Shown: positions 9,328 to 18,869, counted from the first letter of the stretch. The stretch: 64,000 nucleotides of DNA from UBA7803 sp041690675 (GCA_041690675.1 JAWLGU010000001.1:62001-126000); one strand, 5' to 3'. The notes: generated from the sequence alone by a model not told the origin. Program-made: numbers and translations.

Positions 9328-10137
9328 TCACTGCCGCACCGTCCGCACCAGCGGCCAGTCCCAAGGGCCGTCGGAGCGCACCGGACTGATGTCCACCCCG
9401 CCCCGGCGCAGGAAGTAGCCCGCCACCATCAGTTCCTCGCTGCGGCAGCGATCCTTCAGGTCCAGGAAGATCTGCTCGATGGTGGTTTCGTGGAAGGCCT
9501 GGTGCTGCCGGAACGACACCAGGTAGCGGAGTAGCGCCTCCCGGTCGACGGCGGGACCCCGGTAACGCACCAGGACGGAGGCCCAGTCCGGCTGGCCGGT
9601 CACCGGGCACAGGCTGCGAAACAGGTGGGTGTGCAGGGTCTCCTCCAGCACGCCGCCGCCCGTAAGGCGCAGCAGGTCCGGGTCGCGTTCATACACGTCC
9701 GTGGCCACATTCAGATCGTCCAGGCAGACGCCGGGAAGCGTGGCGGCCGGGGCCGGCAGCTCGGCAAGGGGCATGACGGCGACGGCCACGGTGGCGCCGC
9801 AGGCCTGGCTCAGATCCTCCCGAAGCCGGTGGGTCACGGCCTCCCTCGACTCGAAGGCGGTCTGAGCGAAGCCGTTCACGTACAGCTTCATGGATTTGCT
9901 TTCCACCATGCAGGGCGAATCGGCGCCCACCTGCAGGCGCAGGGCGGCCACCCGGGGCAACCCCCGTGGGTTCAGCCACGAAAGCTCGTAGCCGTGCCAG
10001 ACGTCCTCACCGGCGAAGGGCAGGGTCGCCCCTATTCCCATGGCTCTGCGCACCACGGCCCGCTCGATGGGCGCGAGCAGGGAGCGGTCGTAACGGTCGG
10101 GGAACGGAGTGGCCTTGCCGAGGGGGATGTGGTCCAT
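9328..10137 (-). CDS. queF: NADPH-dependent 7-cyano-7-deazaguanine reductase (long QueF)
   Basis: Reduces preQ0 to preQ1 in queuosine biosynthesis for tRNA. From the ATG at 10137 the 269-residue protein has the QueF signature ESKSMKLYVNGF (Glu79, Ser80), catalytic Cys177 in SLCPVTGQPDW with Asp184, and the C-terminal substrate-binding FHETTIEQIF. The length and tandem T-fold arrangement fit the long E. coli-type QueF. The ORF could begin 12 codons earlier (10173), but MDHIPLGK aligns with the usual start of the family. Other queuosine genes are not in the window. Confidence 0.95.
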   Translation of the reverse strand: MDHIPLGKATPFPDRYDRSLLAPIERAVVRRAMGIGATLPFAGEDVWHGYELSWLNPRGLPRVAALRLQVGADSPCMVESKSMKLYVNGFAQTAFESREAVTHRLREDLSQACGATVAVAVMPLAELPAPAATLPGVCLDDLNVATDVYERDPDLLRLTGGGVLEETLHTHLFRSLCPVTGQPDWASVLVRYRGPAVDREALLRYLVSFRQHQAFHETTIEQIFLDLKDRCRSEELMVAGYFLRRGGVDISPVRSDGPWDWPLVRTVRQ

Positions 10138-10234
10138 GGCGCGCACTAAAGAGGAGCCTGCGGGCGGTGTCAACGTGCAGCGCCCGGGAAAAACGGTTAG
10201 GGTGGGCCCGGACCGGGGTGGGGAAGATCGATAG

Positions 10235-11641
10235 ATGATCGAGGCGTTTCAGCAATTGGCCCAGCGCTTCGCGGAGCTGGCGTGGGGGCCCTGGCTCCTG
10301 GTGCTGTTGCTCGGCGGCGGCTTCTTCTTTCTGGTGTACAGCCGCTTCGTGCCCTTCCGGCACCTGCCCCACGCCGCCGACATCCTGCGCGGCAAGTACG
10401 ACTCGCCGGACGATCCAGGCGAGATCACCCACTTCCAGGCCCTCTCCTCCGCGCTTGCCGGCACCATCGGCATGGGCAACGTGGCCGGCGTGGCCCTCGC
10501 CATCAGCATCGGCGGGCCGGGCGCCATCTTCTGGATGTGGATGACCGCCATCCTCGGCATCGCCACCAAGTTTTTCACCTGCACCCTGGCGGTGATGTAC
10601 CGCGGCCGCGACAGCGCCGGCACTCTGCGGGGGGGCCCCATGTACGTGATCCGGGAAGGCCTGCCGCAGCGCTGGCACTGGCTCGCCTATATGTTCGCCG
10701 TCTTCGGCATGATCGGCACCCTGCCCGTGCTCCAGGCCAACCAGCTCATTCAGGTGGTGCGGGACGTGGTGTTCATCGACAACGGTTGGCTCCCGGCGGG
10801 CGACGACCACTTCGCCTTCAATCTCACCGCGGGACTGGTGCTGACCGGCGTCGCCGCCACGGTGATCCTCGGCGGCATTCACCGCATCGGCGAGGTGGCG
10901 AGCCGCATCGTGCCGGGCATGAGCGCCCTGTACGTCGGCGCCACTGTGGTGGCGGTGCTGATGCACATCGACCGCGTGCCGGGAGTGATCTGGCTCATCC
11001 TGGAGGATGCCTTCACCGCCCGGTCCGCCGCCTCGGGGACACTCTTGGCGGTGATCCTCTACGGCGTGCAGCGCGGCGCCTTCTCCAACGAGGCCGGCAT
11101 CGGCACGGAATCCATGGCCCACGGCGCGGCGCGCACCCGGGAGCCGGTGCGCGAAGGTCTGGTGGCCATGCTGGGCCCGATCATCGACACCCTGTTCATC
11201 TGTTCCGCCACCGCGTTCACCATCCTCCTCTCCGGCGTGTGGCGTGCCGGCGACGCGGACGGCGTCACCCTGACGGCCAGCGCCTTTCAGCAGTTGCTGG
11301 GAACCCCGGGGCTGGTGATCGTGGTGATGACGGTGATCGCCTTCGCCATGACCACCATCTTCACCTACTCCTACTACGGCACCCAGTGCGCCGGCTTCCT
11401 GTTCGGCGCCCGCCACCGCCACCACTATCAGTGGCTGTATCTCGGATTCATCGTCATCGCCAGCGTGGTCACACTGCGGGCGGCCGTGAGCCTCATCGAC
11501 GGCGCCTATGCGCTGATGGCCATTCCCACCATGGTCTCGGCGCTGCTGCTGGCTCCTCGGGTCAAGGAAGCCGCGCAGCGCTACTTCGCCGCCCTGGACG
11601 CCACAGCCCTGGAGCCCGCCGCCCGTCGATCCAGCCGATGA
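10235..11641 (+). CDS. Alanine/glycine:cation symporter family (AGCS) transporter
   Basis: A 468-residue inner-membrane protein with about 10-11 hydrophobic segments and AGCS signatures: GTIGMGNVAGVALAISIGGP (sodium/substrate site), FWMWMTAILGIATKF and the RGGPMYVI loop. QRGAFSNEAGIGTESMAH is the family hallmark in the second half. These carriers import alanine or glycine with Na+, consistent with the Na+ economy implied by the nqr operon. Its last 80 bp overlap the convergent rhombosortase gene; both frames have good family support, so the overlap is probably real. Confidence 0.93.
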   Translation: MIEAFQQLAQRFAELAWGPWLLVLLLGGGFFFLVYSRFVPFRHLPHAADILRGKYDSPDDPGEITHFQALSSALAGTIGMGNVAGVALAISIGGPGAIFWMWMTAILGIATKFFTCTLAVMYRGRDSAGTLRGGPMYVIREGLPQRWHWLAYMFAVFGMIGTLPVLQANQLIQVVRDVVFIDNGWLPAGDDHFAFNLTAGLVLTGVAATVILGGIHRIGEVASRIVPGMSALYVGATVVAVLMHIDRVPGVIWLILEDAFTARSAASGTLLAVILYGVQRGAFSNEAGIGTESMAHGAARTREPVREGLVAMLGPIIDTLFICSATAFTILLSGVWRAGDADGVTLTASAFQQLLGTPGLVIVVMTVIAFAMTTIFTYSYYGTQCAGFLFGARHRHHYQWLYLGFIVIASVVTLRAAVSLIDGAYALMAIPTMVSALLLAPRVKEAAQRYFAALDATALEPAARRSSR

Positions 11642-12137
11642 GCAGGCCCACGACGCCGGCGAGCGCGTGCAGTTGCCAGACGGGACGAATGTCAGCGGCG
11701 GACAGATCCGCCACACTGGCCGCTATGGCGATCTGGTGGATTGTCGCCAGCGCCACCAACGCGCCTGCCGTGCCCGGAGCCGCGAGGCTGAGCGCCCCCG
11801 TCAGGTAACCGAGCAGCGCAAAGCTCACCGCCGAGAGGCCGGCGAACGCCCGATACTCGGCAAGCAGCAGGTGCAGCCAGATCAACGTCGAGCCGACGGC
11901 CACAGCCGTCAGCACCGCCAGCATCCCGGCGCCGCGCCGACGCTCCACCAGCACGCTCAGGACCACGAAGGCGCCCAGGTTGGTGAGCAAATGGGTCGTG
12001 TCGTAATGGGTGAAGGAGGCCGTCAGCCAGCGCCACCAGTCCTGTGGCTGCGCCCGGTCGTAGCCGAGTCGCGCCACGTCGGCGAACAGGTGGATGGCCA
12101 CGCAGACGGTGGCGAGGATCGCAGTCAGTGCCGGCAC
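11562..12137 (-). CDS. rrtA: Rhombosortase (rhomboid-family intramembrane serine protease)
   Basis: A 191-residue, roughly 6-TM rhomboid of the short rhombosortase type. WWRWLTASFTHYDTTHLLTN is the L1/TM2 His-rich region. The catalytic Ser102 is in AGLSAVSF and the catalytic His157 in QLHALAG. Rhombosortases process proteins carrying the C-terminal GlyGly-CTERM sorting tail, and one such protein is encoded 16 bp upstream. The pair forms an apparent operon on the reverse strand. The gene's 3' end overlaps the AGCS transporter by 80 bp. Confidence 0.88.
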   Translation of the reverse strand: MPALTAILATVCVAIHLFADVARLGYDRAQPQDWWRWLTASFTHYDTTHLLTNLGAFVVLSVLVERRRGAGMLAVLTAVAVGSTLIWLHLLLAEYRAFAGLSAVSFALLGYLTGALSLAAPGTAGALVALATIHQIAIAASVADLSAADIRPVWQLHALAGVVGLLIGWIDGRRAPGLWRPGRRSSAARLP

Positions 12138-12153
12138 GGCCGACCGAGCGGCA

Positions 12154-12954
12154 TCAGCTGCGGCTGAGCCGCCGTGCGATCAGCAGGCCGAGCGCGACCA
12201 GCAGGAGCCCACCGGCACCGCTGCCCTGATAGCCCTCCCGATGCGCGATCTGCACCTCTCCCGGCGACTCCTTCAGCTTCTGCTCGAAGCGCTCGAGCTC
12301 CGCCTCGAGGTTCACCACCAGATCGTCGCTCGCGGCCTCGAACCCGGCCACCGAATCCTCGCGGATCTGCTCGCTCGCGTTCACCAGGGTGGCGGAGCTC
12401 TTCACGCTGCTGGTGCCCGGCGCCCGGAACAGCAGCTTGCGGCTGTCGATGTCGTAGAGCACGGCGTCGAGCAGGGTATGGGTGGCGTTCTTCTCGCCGG
12501 GCACGATGTAGGCCCCCACCAGGGTCCAGTAGGCCAGGGAGGCGAGACCTTCGTCGGTGAACCTGGTCTGGTCGTAGGAAACCAGGGCGATCACGTCGAT
12601 CCCGAACATGCGCTTCAGTTGATCGAGGTTTTCGAAGCTTCCCTCGGGCCGAAGATAGGCCGACGGGATGATCTCGATGCCGCTGACGAACTCCAGATCC
12701 TCGAAGTGGCGGCTGACCTTTTCCAGCAGCGCCGCCTTCCGGCTCTCGGTGAGGCCGCTGTCGTCGCGGAAGCGGCTCGGGGTGAACGCCACCCCGACGG
12801 TGAGCGGCAGGGTGAGCCGGGGTATCTCCTCGCTCACCCGCACGTTGCGCGAATCCGGGTACAGATAATCGACCACGCTGCTGTTGCGATGTTGAGCGGT
12901 GGTGTGACAGCCGGCCAGGGTCACGAGGGCCAGCAGGATCGCGATGCTTCTCAT
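12154..12954 (-). CDS. Rhombotarget lipoprotein with GlyGly-CTERM tail
   Basis: 266 residues from the ATG at 12954. A lipoprotein signal (ILLALVTLAGC, Cys16) makes it a lipid-anchored protein. The body has VVDYLYPDSRNVRV, a beta-rich domain with DVIALVSYDQTRF, and a long helix near residue 215. The C-terminus GSGAGGLLLVALGLLIARRL is a Gly-rich motif, a hydrophobic span and basic residues: the GlyGly-CTERM signature. It matches my memory of the rhombotarget lipoprotein family (TIGR04179), whose genes usually adjoin rhombosortase, as here. An N-terminal lipid plus a cleavable C-terminal anchor is unusual and suggests regulated release or relocation. The biological role is not known to me. Confidence 0.85.
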   Translation of the reverse strand: MRSIAILLALVTLAGCHTTAQHRNSSVVDYLYPDSRNVRVSEEIPRLTLPLTVGVAFTPSRFRDDSGLTESRKAALLEKVSRHFEDLEFVSGIEIIPSAYLRPEGSFENLDQLKRMFGIDVIALVSYDQTRFTDEGLASLAYWTLVGAYIVPGEKNATHTLLDAVLYDIDSRKLLFRAPGTSSVKSSATLVNASEQIREDSVAGFEAASDDLVVNLEAELERFEQKLKESPGEVQIAHREGYQGSGAGGLLLVALGLLIARRLSRS

Positions 12955-13000
12955 ATTCGTGCTTCTCCGAGCCAACGACGCCGCGAGGGGGCGATGCGGA

Positions 13001-13681
13001 CTATACCGCTTCCCGGCGCTTGAAGTCCGCCACCAGGTGGTCCGCCAGGCGGGTGGGCTCCGGGACCCGGTAGCCGGCACCGCAGGCCAGAGCCCAGCGA
13101 ATGCTGCTGCCGTGGTTCATGAGATGTCCGGGGCTGACGTAGATGGGTCGCACGCCCTCCCGGGTGCGCAGCACCGAGCCGATGCGGGTGCCGTCCTTCT
13201 CGTCGCGCAGGGGCGCCACCGCGCCGCGCTCCGGGCCCGGCTCCTCGGCGACGCCGCAGAGGCGCGATTTCGCGCAGCCCACCGTGGGCAGCCCCGCCAC
13301 CAGGCCCAGGTGGCAGGCCAGACCCAGGCGGCGGGGATGAGCAAGACCGTGCCCGTCACAGAGGATGCCCTCCACGGGCGCGCGCACCCGCCGCAGCAGC
13401 TTGAGCAGCACCGGGATCTCGCGGAACGACAGCAGCCCCGGCACGTAAGGGAAGCGCAGACGATCCGAGGCCGTCCGGCTTTCCACCACTTGCCCGGCGG
13501 CCACGTCCCATACCACCGCCGCGGCGAGGATGCGCTGGTCGAGAAACGCGCAATCGAGGCCGACCACCAGCCGGGGCAGCGGCGCCCGCACGAGGCGCAC
13601 CTCCCCCGCCAGACGGCGCTGCACGGCCACGGCCTCCTTCGGGGTGATGCGCCAACGGTGCGGTGCGCGGGGTATCTCCAT
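13001..13681 (-). CDS. nfi: Endonuclease V (deoxyinosine 3'-endonuclease)
   Basis: Repairs deaminated adenine by nicking one base 3' of hypoxanthine. The 226-residue product has the metal-binding Asp43 in VVGLDCAF, the wedge motif FPYVPGLLSFREIP (Glu88), Asp109 in CDGHGLAHPRRLGLA, and VGCAKSRLCG, in the same order as E. coli Nfi. ATG 13681 is chosen over an upstream in-frame start at 13729 because family similarity begins there. It stands alone between the lipoprotein gene and the divergent alkylsulfatase. Confidence 0.95.
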   Translation of the reverse strand: MEIPRAPHRWRITPKEAVAVQRRLAGEVRLVRAPLPRLVVGLDCAFLDQRILAAAVVWDVAAGQVVESRTASDRLRFPYVPGLLSFREIPVLLKLLRRVRAPVEGILCDGHGLAHPRRLGLACHLGLVAGLPTVGCAKSRLCGVAEEPGPERGAVAPLRDEKDGTRIGSVLRTREGVRPIYVSPGHLMNHGSSIRWALACGAGYRVPEPTRLADHLVADFKRREAV

Positions 13682-13773
13682 CCGAGCTCCATGAATACGC
13701 GGGTCATTGTACGCTGGCTCCCGAGACACCGTGGGGTACGATGGCGCAAAGGAAAGCGAGAGCGCGACGAGTC

Positions 13774-15720
13774 ATGTACCCGGGCACCACTCCCCTCCCC
13801 GAGCACCTTCGCCACAGCAAACCGGCCACCGGGCACACCCGGGCCGCCAACCGCAAGGTGCAGAACGCCCTGCCCTTCGAGGATCGCCGCAGCTTCGACA
13901 ATGCCCGTCGCGGCTTCATCGCGAGCCTCGACCAGGTCACCATCGGCCACGATCACGCCGACCGGGCGGCCTACGACCTGAGCCGGGTCGACTTTCTCGC
14001 AGCAGAGGCGCCGGACACGGTCAACCCGAGCCTGTGGCGCCAGGCGCAGCTGAACGCCATTCACCACGGGCTGTTCGAGGTGACGGATGGGCTGTATCAG
14101 GTGCGCTCCTACGACATTGCCAACATGACTCTCATCCGGGGCGACACCGGATGGATCGTGGTGGATCCGCTGACATGTACCGAGACCGCCCGCGCCGCAC
14201 TCGCGCTCGCCAACCGGCACCTGGGCGAACGGCCGGTGGTGGCGGTCATCCACACCCACAGCCACGCCGATCACTTCGCAGGCGTGCTCGGGGTGGTGAG
14301 CGCCGAGGCGGTGGAGTCCGGCGCCGTGCGGGTGATCGCGCCGGAGCACTACGTGAACGAAGCGCTCTCGGAGAACGTGCTGGCGGGTAACGTCATGAAC
14401 CGCCGCGCCACCTACATGTACGGCAATCTGTTGCCCCACGCTGCCACCGGGTTCGTAACCACGGGTCTCGGGGCCGCGCTGTCCATGGGCACCACCGGCT
14501 TCGTGGTTCCCAATGACGTCGTCACGCGGACCGGCGAGACCCGTACCGTGGACGGCATCGAGTTCGAGTTCCAGATGACCCCGGGCACGGAAGCGCCGGC
14601 GGAGTTCGTCTTCTACCTGCCCCAGTTCCAGGCGCTGTGCATGGCCGAGATCACGTCCCATCACCTGCACAACGTCTACACCCTGCGAGGTGCCCAGGTG
14701 CGCGACGCCCTGGCGTGGAGCGCCCAGATTCAGGAGTCCATGGACCTGTTCGGCGATCGCCTGGAAATCCAGTTCGCCTCCCACCACTGGCCCATCTGGG
14801 GCCGCCAGGAAGCGCTCGACTACCTGGCCAAGCAACGGGACCTCTACAAGTACATCCACGACCAGACCCTGCGGCTCGCCAATTTCGGCTACACGAAGGA
14901 GGAGATCGCCGAGCAACTTCGCCTACCCGATTCCCTGGCGCGGGAGTTCTCCAACCGCGACTACTACGGCACCGTGCACCACAACGCCCGGGCGGTGTAC
15001 GTGAAGTATCTCGGGTATTTCGACGGCAACCCCGCTCACCTCTACCCGCTGCCCCCGGTGGAGGCCGGCCGGCGTTACGTCGAGTTCATGGGCGGCGCCG
15101 ATGCCGTGGTGGAGAAAGCCCGCGGCTCTTTCGAGACCGGCGACTACCGCTGGGTCGTGGAAGTGCTGAATCATGTTGTGATGGCGAACCCGGAGCACCA
15201 GGCTGCAAAGGCCCTTCTCGCCGACGCCCTGGAGCAGCTCGGCTACCAGGCGGAATCGGCCCCCTGGCGCAATTTCTTTCTCTCCGGCGCCCTGGAGCTT
15301 CGGCACGGGCTGCCCGCCACCGGCACGGCCTTCGCCGCCAGCGAAGGCATGGCCCGGGGCATGCCCATCGAGAACCTGTTCCAGACCATGGCGGTGCGGC
15401 TCAATGGTCCGAAGGCCGACGGCGTGCGGCTCGCCATCAACCTGGACTTCGGCGATCTCCGCCGGCGCTATCTGCTGATCATCGACAACAGCGTGCTGCA
15501 CGCTTTTCCGGACAAGCGTTCGGACACGGCCGATGCGGAGCTCGCCGTCACCGCTCTCGACTTCAAGCGCATGATCATGGGACTCACGACCGCCGGTGAT
15601 CTCATGACCGAGGGGCGGTTGGCCATCCACGGTGACGCCGGGGCGCTGGCGCGGCTCGGCGAGCTGTTCGACCGCTTCGAGCGGCGCTTCCCCATCGTCA
15701 CGCCACGCGGAGCGACTTGA
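13774..15720 (+). CDS. Linear alkylsulfatase (type III, metallo-beta-lactamase fold; SdsA1/YjcS-like)
   Basis: Cleaves primary alkyl sulfates such as SDS to alcohol and sulfate using two Zn2+ ions. From the ATG at 13774 the 648-residue chain has an N-terminal metallo-beta-lactamase domain with HTHSHADHFAG (His162, His164, Asp166, His167) and AEITSHHLHN. It also has the dimerisation region (YVKYLGYFDGNPAHLYPLPP) and a C-terminal SCP2-like domain. Alternative in-frame starts exist at 13741 and 13663. No clear export signal is seen, unlike secreted SdsA1, so it may be cytoplasmic. The 3' end overlaps the convergent TRAP permease by 22 bp. The nearby TRAP transporter and esterase could supply or process substrates, but that is inference. 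Confidence 0.93.
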   Translation: MYPGTTPLPEHLRHSKPATGHTRAANRKVQNALPFEDRRSFDNARRGFIASLDQVTIGHDHADRAAYDLSRVDFLAAEAPDTVNPSLWRQAQLNAIHHGLFEVTDGLYQVRSYDIANMTLIRGDTGWIVVDPLTCTETARAALALANRHLGERPVVAVIHTHSHADHFAGVLGVVSAEAVESGAVRVIAPEHYVNEALSENVLAGNVMNRRATYMYGNLLPHAATGFVTTGLGAALSMGTTGFVVPNDVVTRTGETRTVDGIEFEFQMTPGTEAPAEFVFYLPQFQALCMAEITSHHLHNVYTLRGAQVRDALAWSAQIQESMDLFGDRLEIQFASHHWPIWGRQEALDYLAKQRDLYKYIHDQTLRLANFGYTKEEIAEQLRLPDSLAREFSNRDYYGTVHHNARAVYVKYLGYFDGNPAHLYPLPPVEAGRRYVEFMGGADAVVEKARGSFETGDYRWVVEVLNHVVMANPEHQAAKALLADALEQLGYQAESAPWRNFFLSGALELRHGLPATGTAFAASEGMARGMPIENLFQTMAVRLNGPKADGVRLAINLDFGDLRRRYLLIIDNSVLHAFPDKRSDTADAELAVTALDFKRMIMGLTTAGDLMTEGRLAIHGDAGALARLGELFDRFERRFPIVTPRGAT

Positions 15721-17572
15721 CCAGCGCCAGGCTCCTGGGCATGACCACCAGCAGCGCGAGCCCTGCGCCCGTGAGCGTCTGCAGGCTCGGCGGCCCCGGC
15801 AGGAACGGCGGCAGGGCCACCAGCATGCCCCCCGCCACCAGCACGAGGCGTTGCAGCGGGTTCCAGCGCGGCCCCAGCCGGGGCACGTAGCTCTGGATGC
15901 CGCATACCACCAGATAGATCCCGCACAGCGACGTAGCCAGGGCCACCACGAGATCCATGAGCGACCCCTCCAGCAGCAACGCGGGACTCCACACGAACAT
16001 GAAGGGGATGAAGTAGATCACGCTGCCGAGCCGCATGGCGGCCGCGCCGGTGGCCAGCGGTCGTGCGCCCGCCACGGACGCCGCGGCGTAGGCGCCCAAC
16101 GCCACCGGCGGGGTGATGAACGACAGCATGGCCCAGTAGAGGATGAACAGATGCACGGCCATGGGGCTGAGCCCGCCCTGGATCAGCGCCGGGGCCAGCA
16201 CGATGGCCAGGAAGATGTAGGCGGCGGTGACCGTCATGCCGATGCCCAGCACGAAGCTGGTGGCCGCGCCCATGATCAGCAGCAGCCACACCGAGTCCCC
16301 GGCCAGATACAGCAGATCGTTCACCAGGGTGCCGGAGAGCCCCGTGAGCGACAGGGCGCCGACGATGAGCCCTACCCCCGCGAGCACCGCGGCGAGCTCC
16401 GCCAGCAGCCGCCCGGCGGCCTCGAGAAAGTCCACGGCCTGAGACACGCCCCAGCGATGGCGCCGGCCGATCTGGTTGAGCGCGAGCAGCGCAGCGGTGG
16501 CCACATAGGGCGCCACCGATTCCCGTTGCAGCACCAGGAGGAGCACGACCAAAGCAACGAACGCCCCGAGATAATGCCAGCCTTCCCGAAGCGTCTGGCC
16601 CACCTTCGGCAGATCGCGGCGGTCGAGACCTTCGAGCCCCCGCACCGCGGCGTGGGCATCCACCTGCAGGAACAAACCGGTGAAGTAGAGGATCGAGGGC
16701 ACCGCGGCGGCCAGCGCCACCTCGTAGTAGGGGACTTCCAGAAACGTGGCCATGACGAAGGCCGTGGAGCCCATGATGGGGGGCAGTAGCACGCCCCCCG
16801 TGGAAGCGCACGCCTCCACCCCGCCCGCCACTTCTCCTCTCAGGCCCGTGGCCTTCATGGCGGGGATGGTGATGGGCCCGGTGGTGAGCACGTTGGTGAC
16901 CACGCTGCCGCTCATGGAGCCCATGAGCCCGCTGGAGACGATGGCCACCTTCGCCGCGCCGCCCCGCACGCCGCCGAGCAGCGCGAATGCGAGATCGAGA
17001 AAGAACCGGCCGCCCCCCGTGTGCTGGAGGGCCAGCCCGAACAACACGAATCCGATCACCAGCTCGGCGAAGGCGCGGAACGGCAGGCCGAACACGCTCT
17101 CGATGCTGAGCACGTGATATGCCGCGGTCTGCGCCAGGTCTGCGGGCATGCCGGCAAACGGCCCCGGCAGACGATCCGCCACCACGGGCATCAACGAGAA
17201 CGCCAGGGTGATGACGAACAGGGCCCAGCCCCCCGCCCGCCGCACCGCCTCCAGCAAGAGCACCCAGAGCCCCGCGGCCAGCCAGGTGGCCGTAGGGGGC
17301 GCGCCGAATTCCCAGCCCAGGTCGACGATCTCGCCGGCGTGGGCGAAGAAGTAGCCGCAGCAGACCGCCACCGCCAACGCCAACGTCACGTCCAGCGGCC
17401 GCCAGCGCGGAAACACCAGATACGCCAGCGGCAGCAACAGGCCCAGCAACGCGAAGTAGTAGTGGGTTTCCAGGCGGATCCAGGAGGCCAGCCACGGATC
17501 GCCGAACAGTCGCAGGGTGTCCATGGCCAGCAGCAGAGCGGCTGCCGCCACCCCGGCCACCAGATATCGCAT
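15698..17572 (-). CDS. TRAP transporter fused permease (4TM + 12TM, TAXI type)
   Basis: A 624-residue polytopic protein. The start is fixed at 17572 by the strong ribosome-binding site GGAGTCCTCCGTG; the upstream ORF extension lies in the solute-receptor gene. The N-terminal small-subunit-like section (about residues 1-130) is followed by the large DctM-like section with GLMGSMSGSVVTNVLTTGPI and ACASTGGVLLPPIMGSTAF, both hallmarks of fused TAXI-TRAP permeases. It imports organic acids coupled to Na+ or H+. It lies 17 bp downstream of its TAXI receptor gene, forming a two-gene operon. Confidence 0.94.
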   Translation of the reverse strand: MRYLVAGVAAAALLLAMDTLRLFGDPWLASWIRLETHYYFALLGLLLPLAYLVFPRWRPLDVTLALAVAVCCGYFFAHAGEIVDLGWEFGAPPTATWLAAGLWVLLLEAVRRAGGWALFVITLAFSLMPVVADRLPGPFAGMPADLAQTAAYHVLSIESVFGLPFRAFAELVIGFVLFGLALQHTGGGRFFLDLAFALLGGVRGGAAKVAIVSSGLMGSMSGSVVTNVLTTGPITIPAMKATGLRGEVAGGVEACASTGGVLLPPIMGSTAFVMATFLEVPYYEVALAAAVPSILYFTGLFLQVDAHAAVRGLEGLDRRDLPKVGQTLREGWHYLGAFVALVVLLLVLQRESVAPYVATAALLALNQIGRRHRWGVSQAVDFLEAAGRLLAELAAVLAGVGLIVGALSLTGLSGTLVNDLLYLAGDSVWLLLIMGAATSFVLGIGMTVTAAYIFLAIVLAPALIQGGLSPMAVHLFILYWAMLSFITPPVALGAYAAASVAGARPLATGAAAMRLGSVIYFIPFMFVWSPALLLEGSLMDLVVALATSLCGIYLVVCGIQSYVPRLGPRWNPLQRLVLVAGGMLVALPPFLPGPPSLQTLTGAGLALLVVMPRSLALVKSLRVA

Positions 17573-17589
17573 CACGGAGGACTCCCGTT

Positions 17590-18756
17590 TCAAGGCGCCG
17601 CGGAATCCGTCCACACGGGATCGAAGCCCGCCGCCTCCAGGGCGGCGGCGCGGGCATTGAGCCAGGCGGCGACGAAGGCGTCGCCGGTGACGGGCTCCGC
17701 GGCCTTCACCTCCGCCCAAGTCCGCGCCAGCACCCGCTGACGCGCGAGCAGGCGCTGATTATGAGCTTCCATGGCATCCGTCCACACACCCACCTCACGG
17801 AAATAGCGGACCGCCCCCGCGTGGTACGGCACCACCCACTGAAACAGCTGGCGCTCCAGCGCCCAGCCGATGGCGCCGGGATCCGCATCCTTGAACTCGT
17901 CGTAGTGCCGGTGAATCACCCGGGCCAGGGCGTGGACCATGGCTTCGTCCGTGTCGTCGAGGGCGATGAGCAACGGGTAGGGATACGTGGCCCCCTCGTG
18001 GGGATCTGCCGCGCTGATGCCCGCGCCCCGAGAGGCCACGTGGGGCGTGAAGTACGGAGCGATCCGCATGATTCCCGCCCAGCAGGCGTCGTCGCCGTGC
18101 GGCGCCGGGGGCCAGAATATGCCCCGGGGGGAGGCTTCCAGCTTACGGGTGGGGCCGGACACCGTGGTGGCGTACGCGGCGTCGATCTGCCCGTTGACGA
18201 TCCCCGTCCACATGGCGTTGTAGCCGGGAAACTCGACCCGCTCGACGTCGTCCCAGGTGAGCCCGCCGCATGCCAGAAAAGCTTCGGTGGAAACGTTCAG
18301 CGAGGGCGCTCCGCGCACGTAGGGCACGCGACGGCCCCGCAGCTCGGCGAAGCGGGTGACGCCGGTGTCGGCGGCCACGGCCAGCGCCTGATTGCTGTCG
18401 CCGTTGGAGGTCAGCACCAGGCGCAGCGGCAACGGGCCCCACTCGGGGTTGGCGAACTGGAACACCCCCTCCTGGGCGAAATAGGTGGCCACGCCGTTGG
18501 CGGAGAACTGCACGCGCCCGCGGACGAGCGGGAGCAGGCGGGACACGTCGTTCTTGCCGGGCAGCACCCGCAGGGTCACGCCGTAATGGTCCTTGAGCAC
18601 CTTGCCGATGGCCACCGCCTGGTTATAGCCGGTGGTGCCCAGATTGTAGGCGCTCCACGCCAGGTTGCGCGGCAGCGCCTGGTCCACCGCCCAGCCGGAC
18701 CCGGTCATCCACGTGCCCAGCACGATCCCCACGGCCCATCGGTTCAGCCTGCCCAC
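17590..18756 (-). CDS. TAXI-family TRAP transporter solute-binding protein
   Basis: The 388-residue periplasmic receptor has a signal peptide (about 23 residues, IVLGTWMTGSGWA) and a TAXI-type two-lobed binding fold. Motifs include SAYNLGTTGYNQAVAIG near the N-terminus, VQFSANGVATYFA, and the later VEFPGYNAMWTGIVNGQIDAAYA. It delivers ligand to the permease encoded immediately downstream. The substrate cannot be predicted; characterised TAXI receptors bind glutamate, 2-oxoglutarate or related acids. It is divergent from the carboxylesterase gene with about 110 bp between starts. Confidence 0.93.
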   Translation of the reverse strand: MGRLNRWAVGIVLGTWMTGSGWAVDQALPRNLAWSAYNLGTTGYNQAVAIGKVLKDHYGVTLRVLPGKNDVSRLLPLVRGRVQFSANGVATYFAQEGVFQFANPEWGPLPLRLVLTSNGDSNQALAVAADTGVTRFAELRGRRVPYVRGAPSLNVSTEAFLACGGLTWDDVERVEFPGYNAMWTGIVNGQIDAAYATTVSGPTRKLEASPRGIFWPPAPHGDDACWAGIMRIAPYFTPHVASRGAGISAADPHEGATYPYPLLIALDDTDEAMVHALARVIHRHYDEFKDADPGAIGWALERQLFQWVVPYHAGAVRYFREVGVWTDAMEAHNQRLLARQRVLARTWAEVKAAEPVTGDAFVAAWLNARAAALEAAGFDPVWTDSAAP

Positions 18757-18869
18757 ACGACTCCCCCGGCGCGAAAAAAGACCGACATGTTACCGTGCCG
18801 GGGGCTGGAAGGTGCACTCCGGGCCGGCCGGGGTTAGGCTCTGCGTACACGACACCGCAGGGGGAGCCA

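Noticed and set aside
10007..11716. 569-residue reverse ORF opposite the AGCS transporter and queF
   Set aside because: Histidine/glycine-rich shadow of a conserved membrane protein gene.
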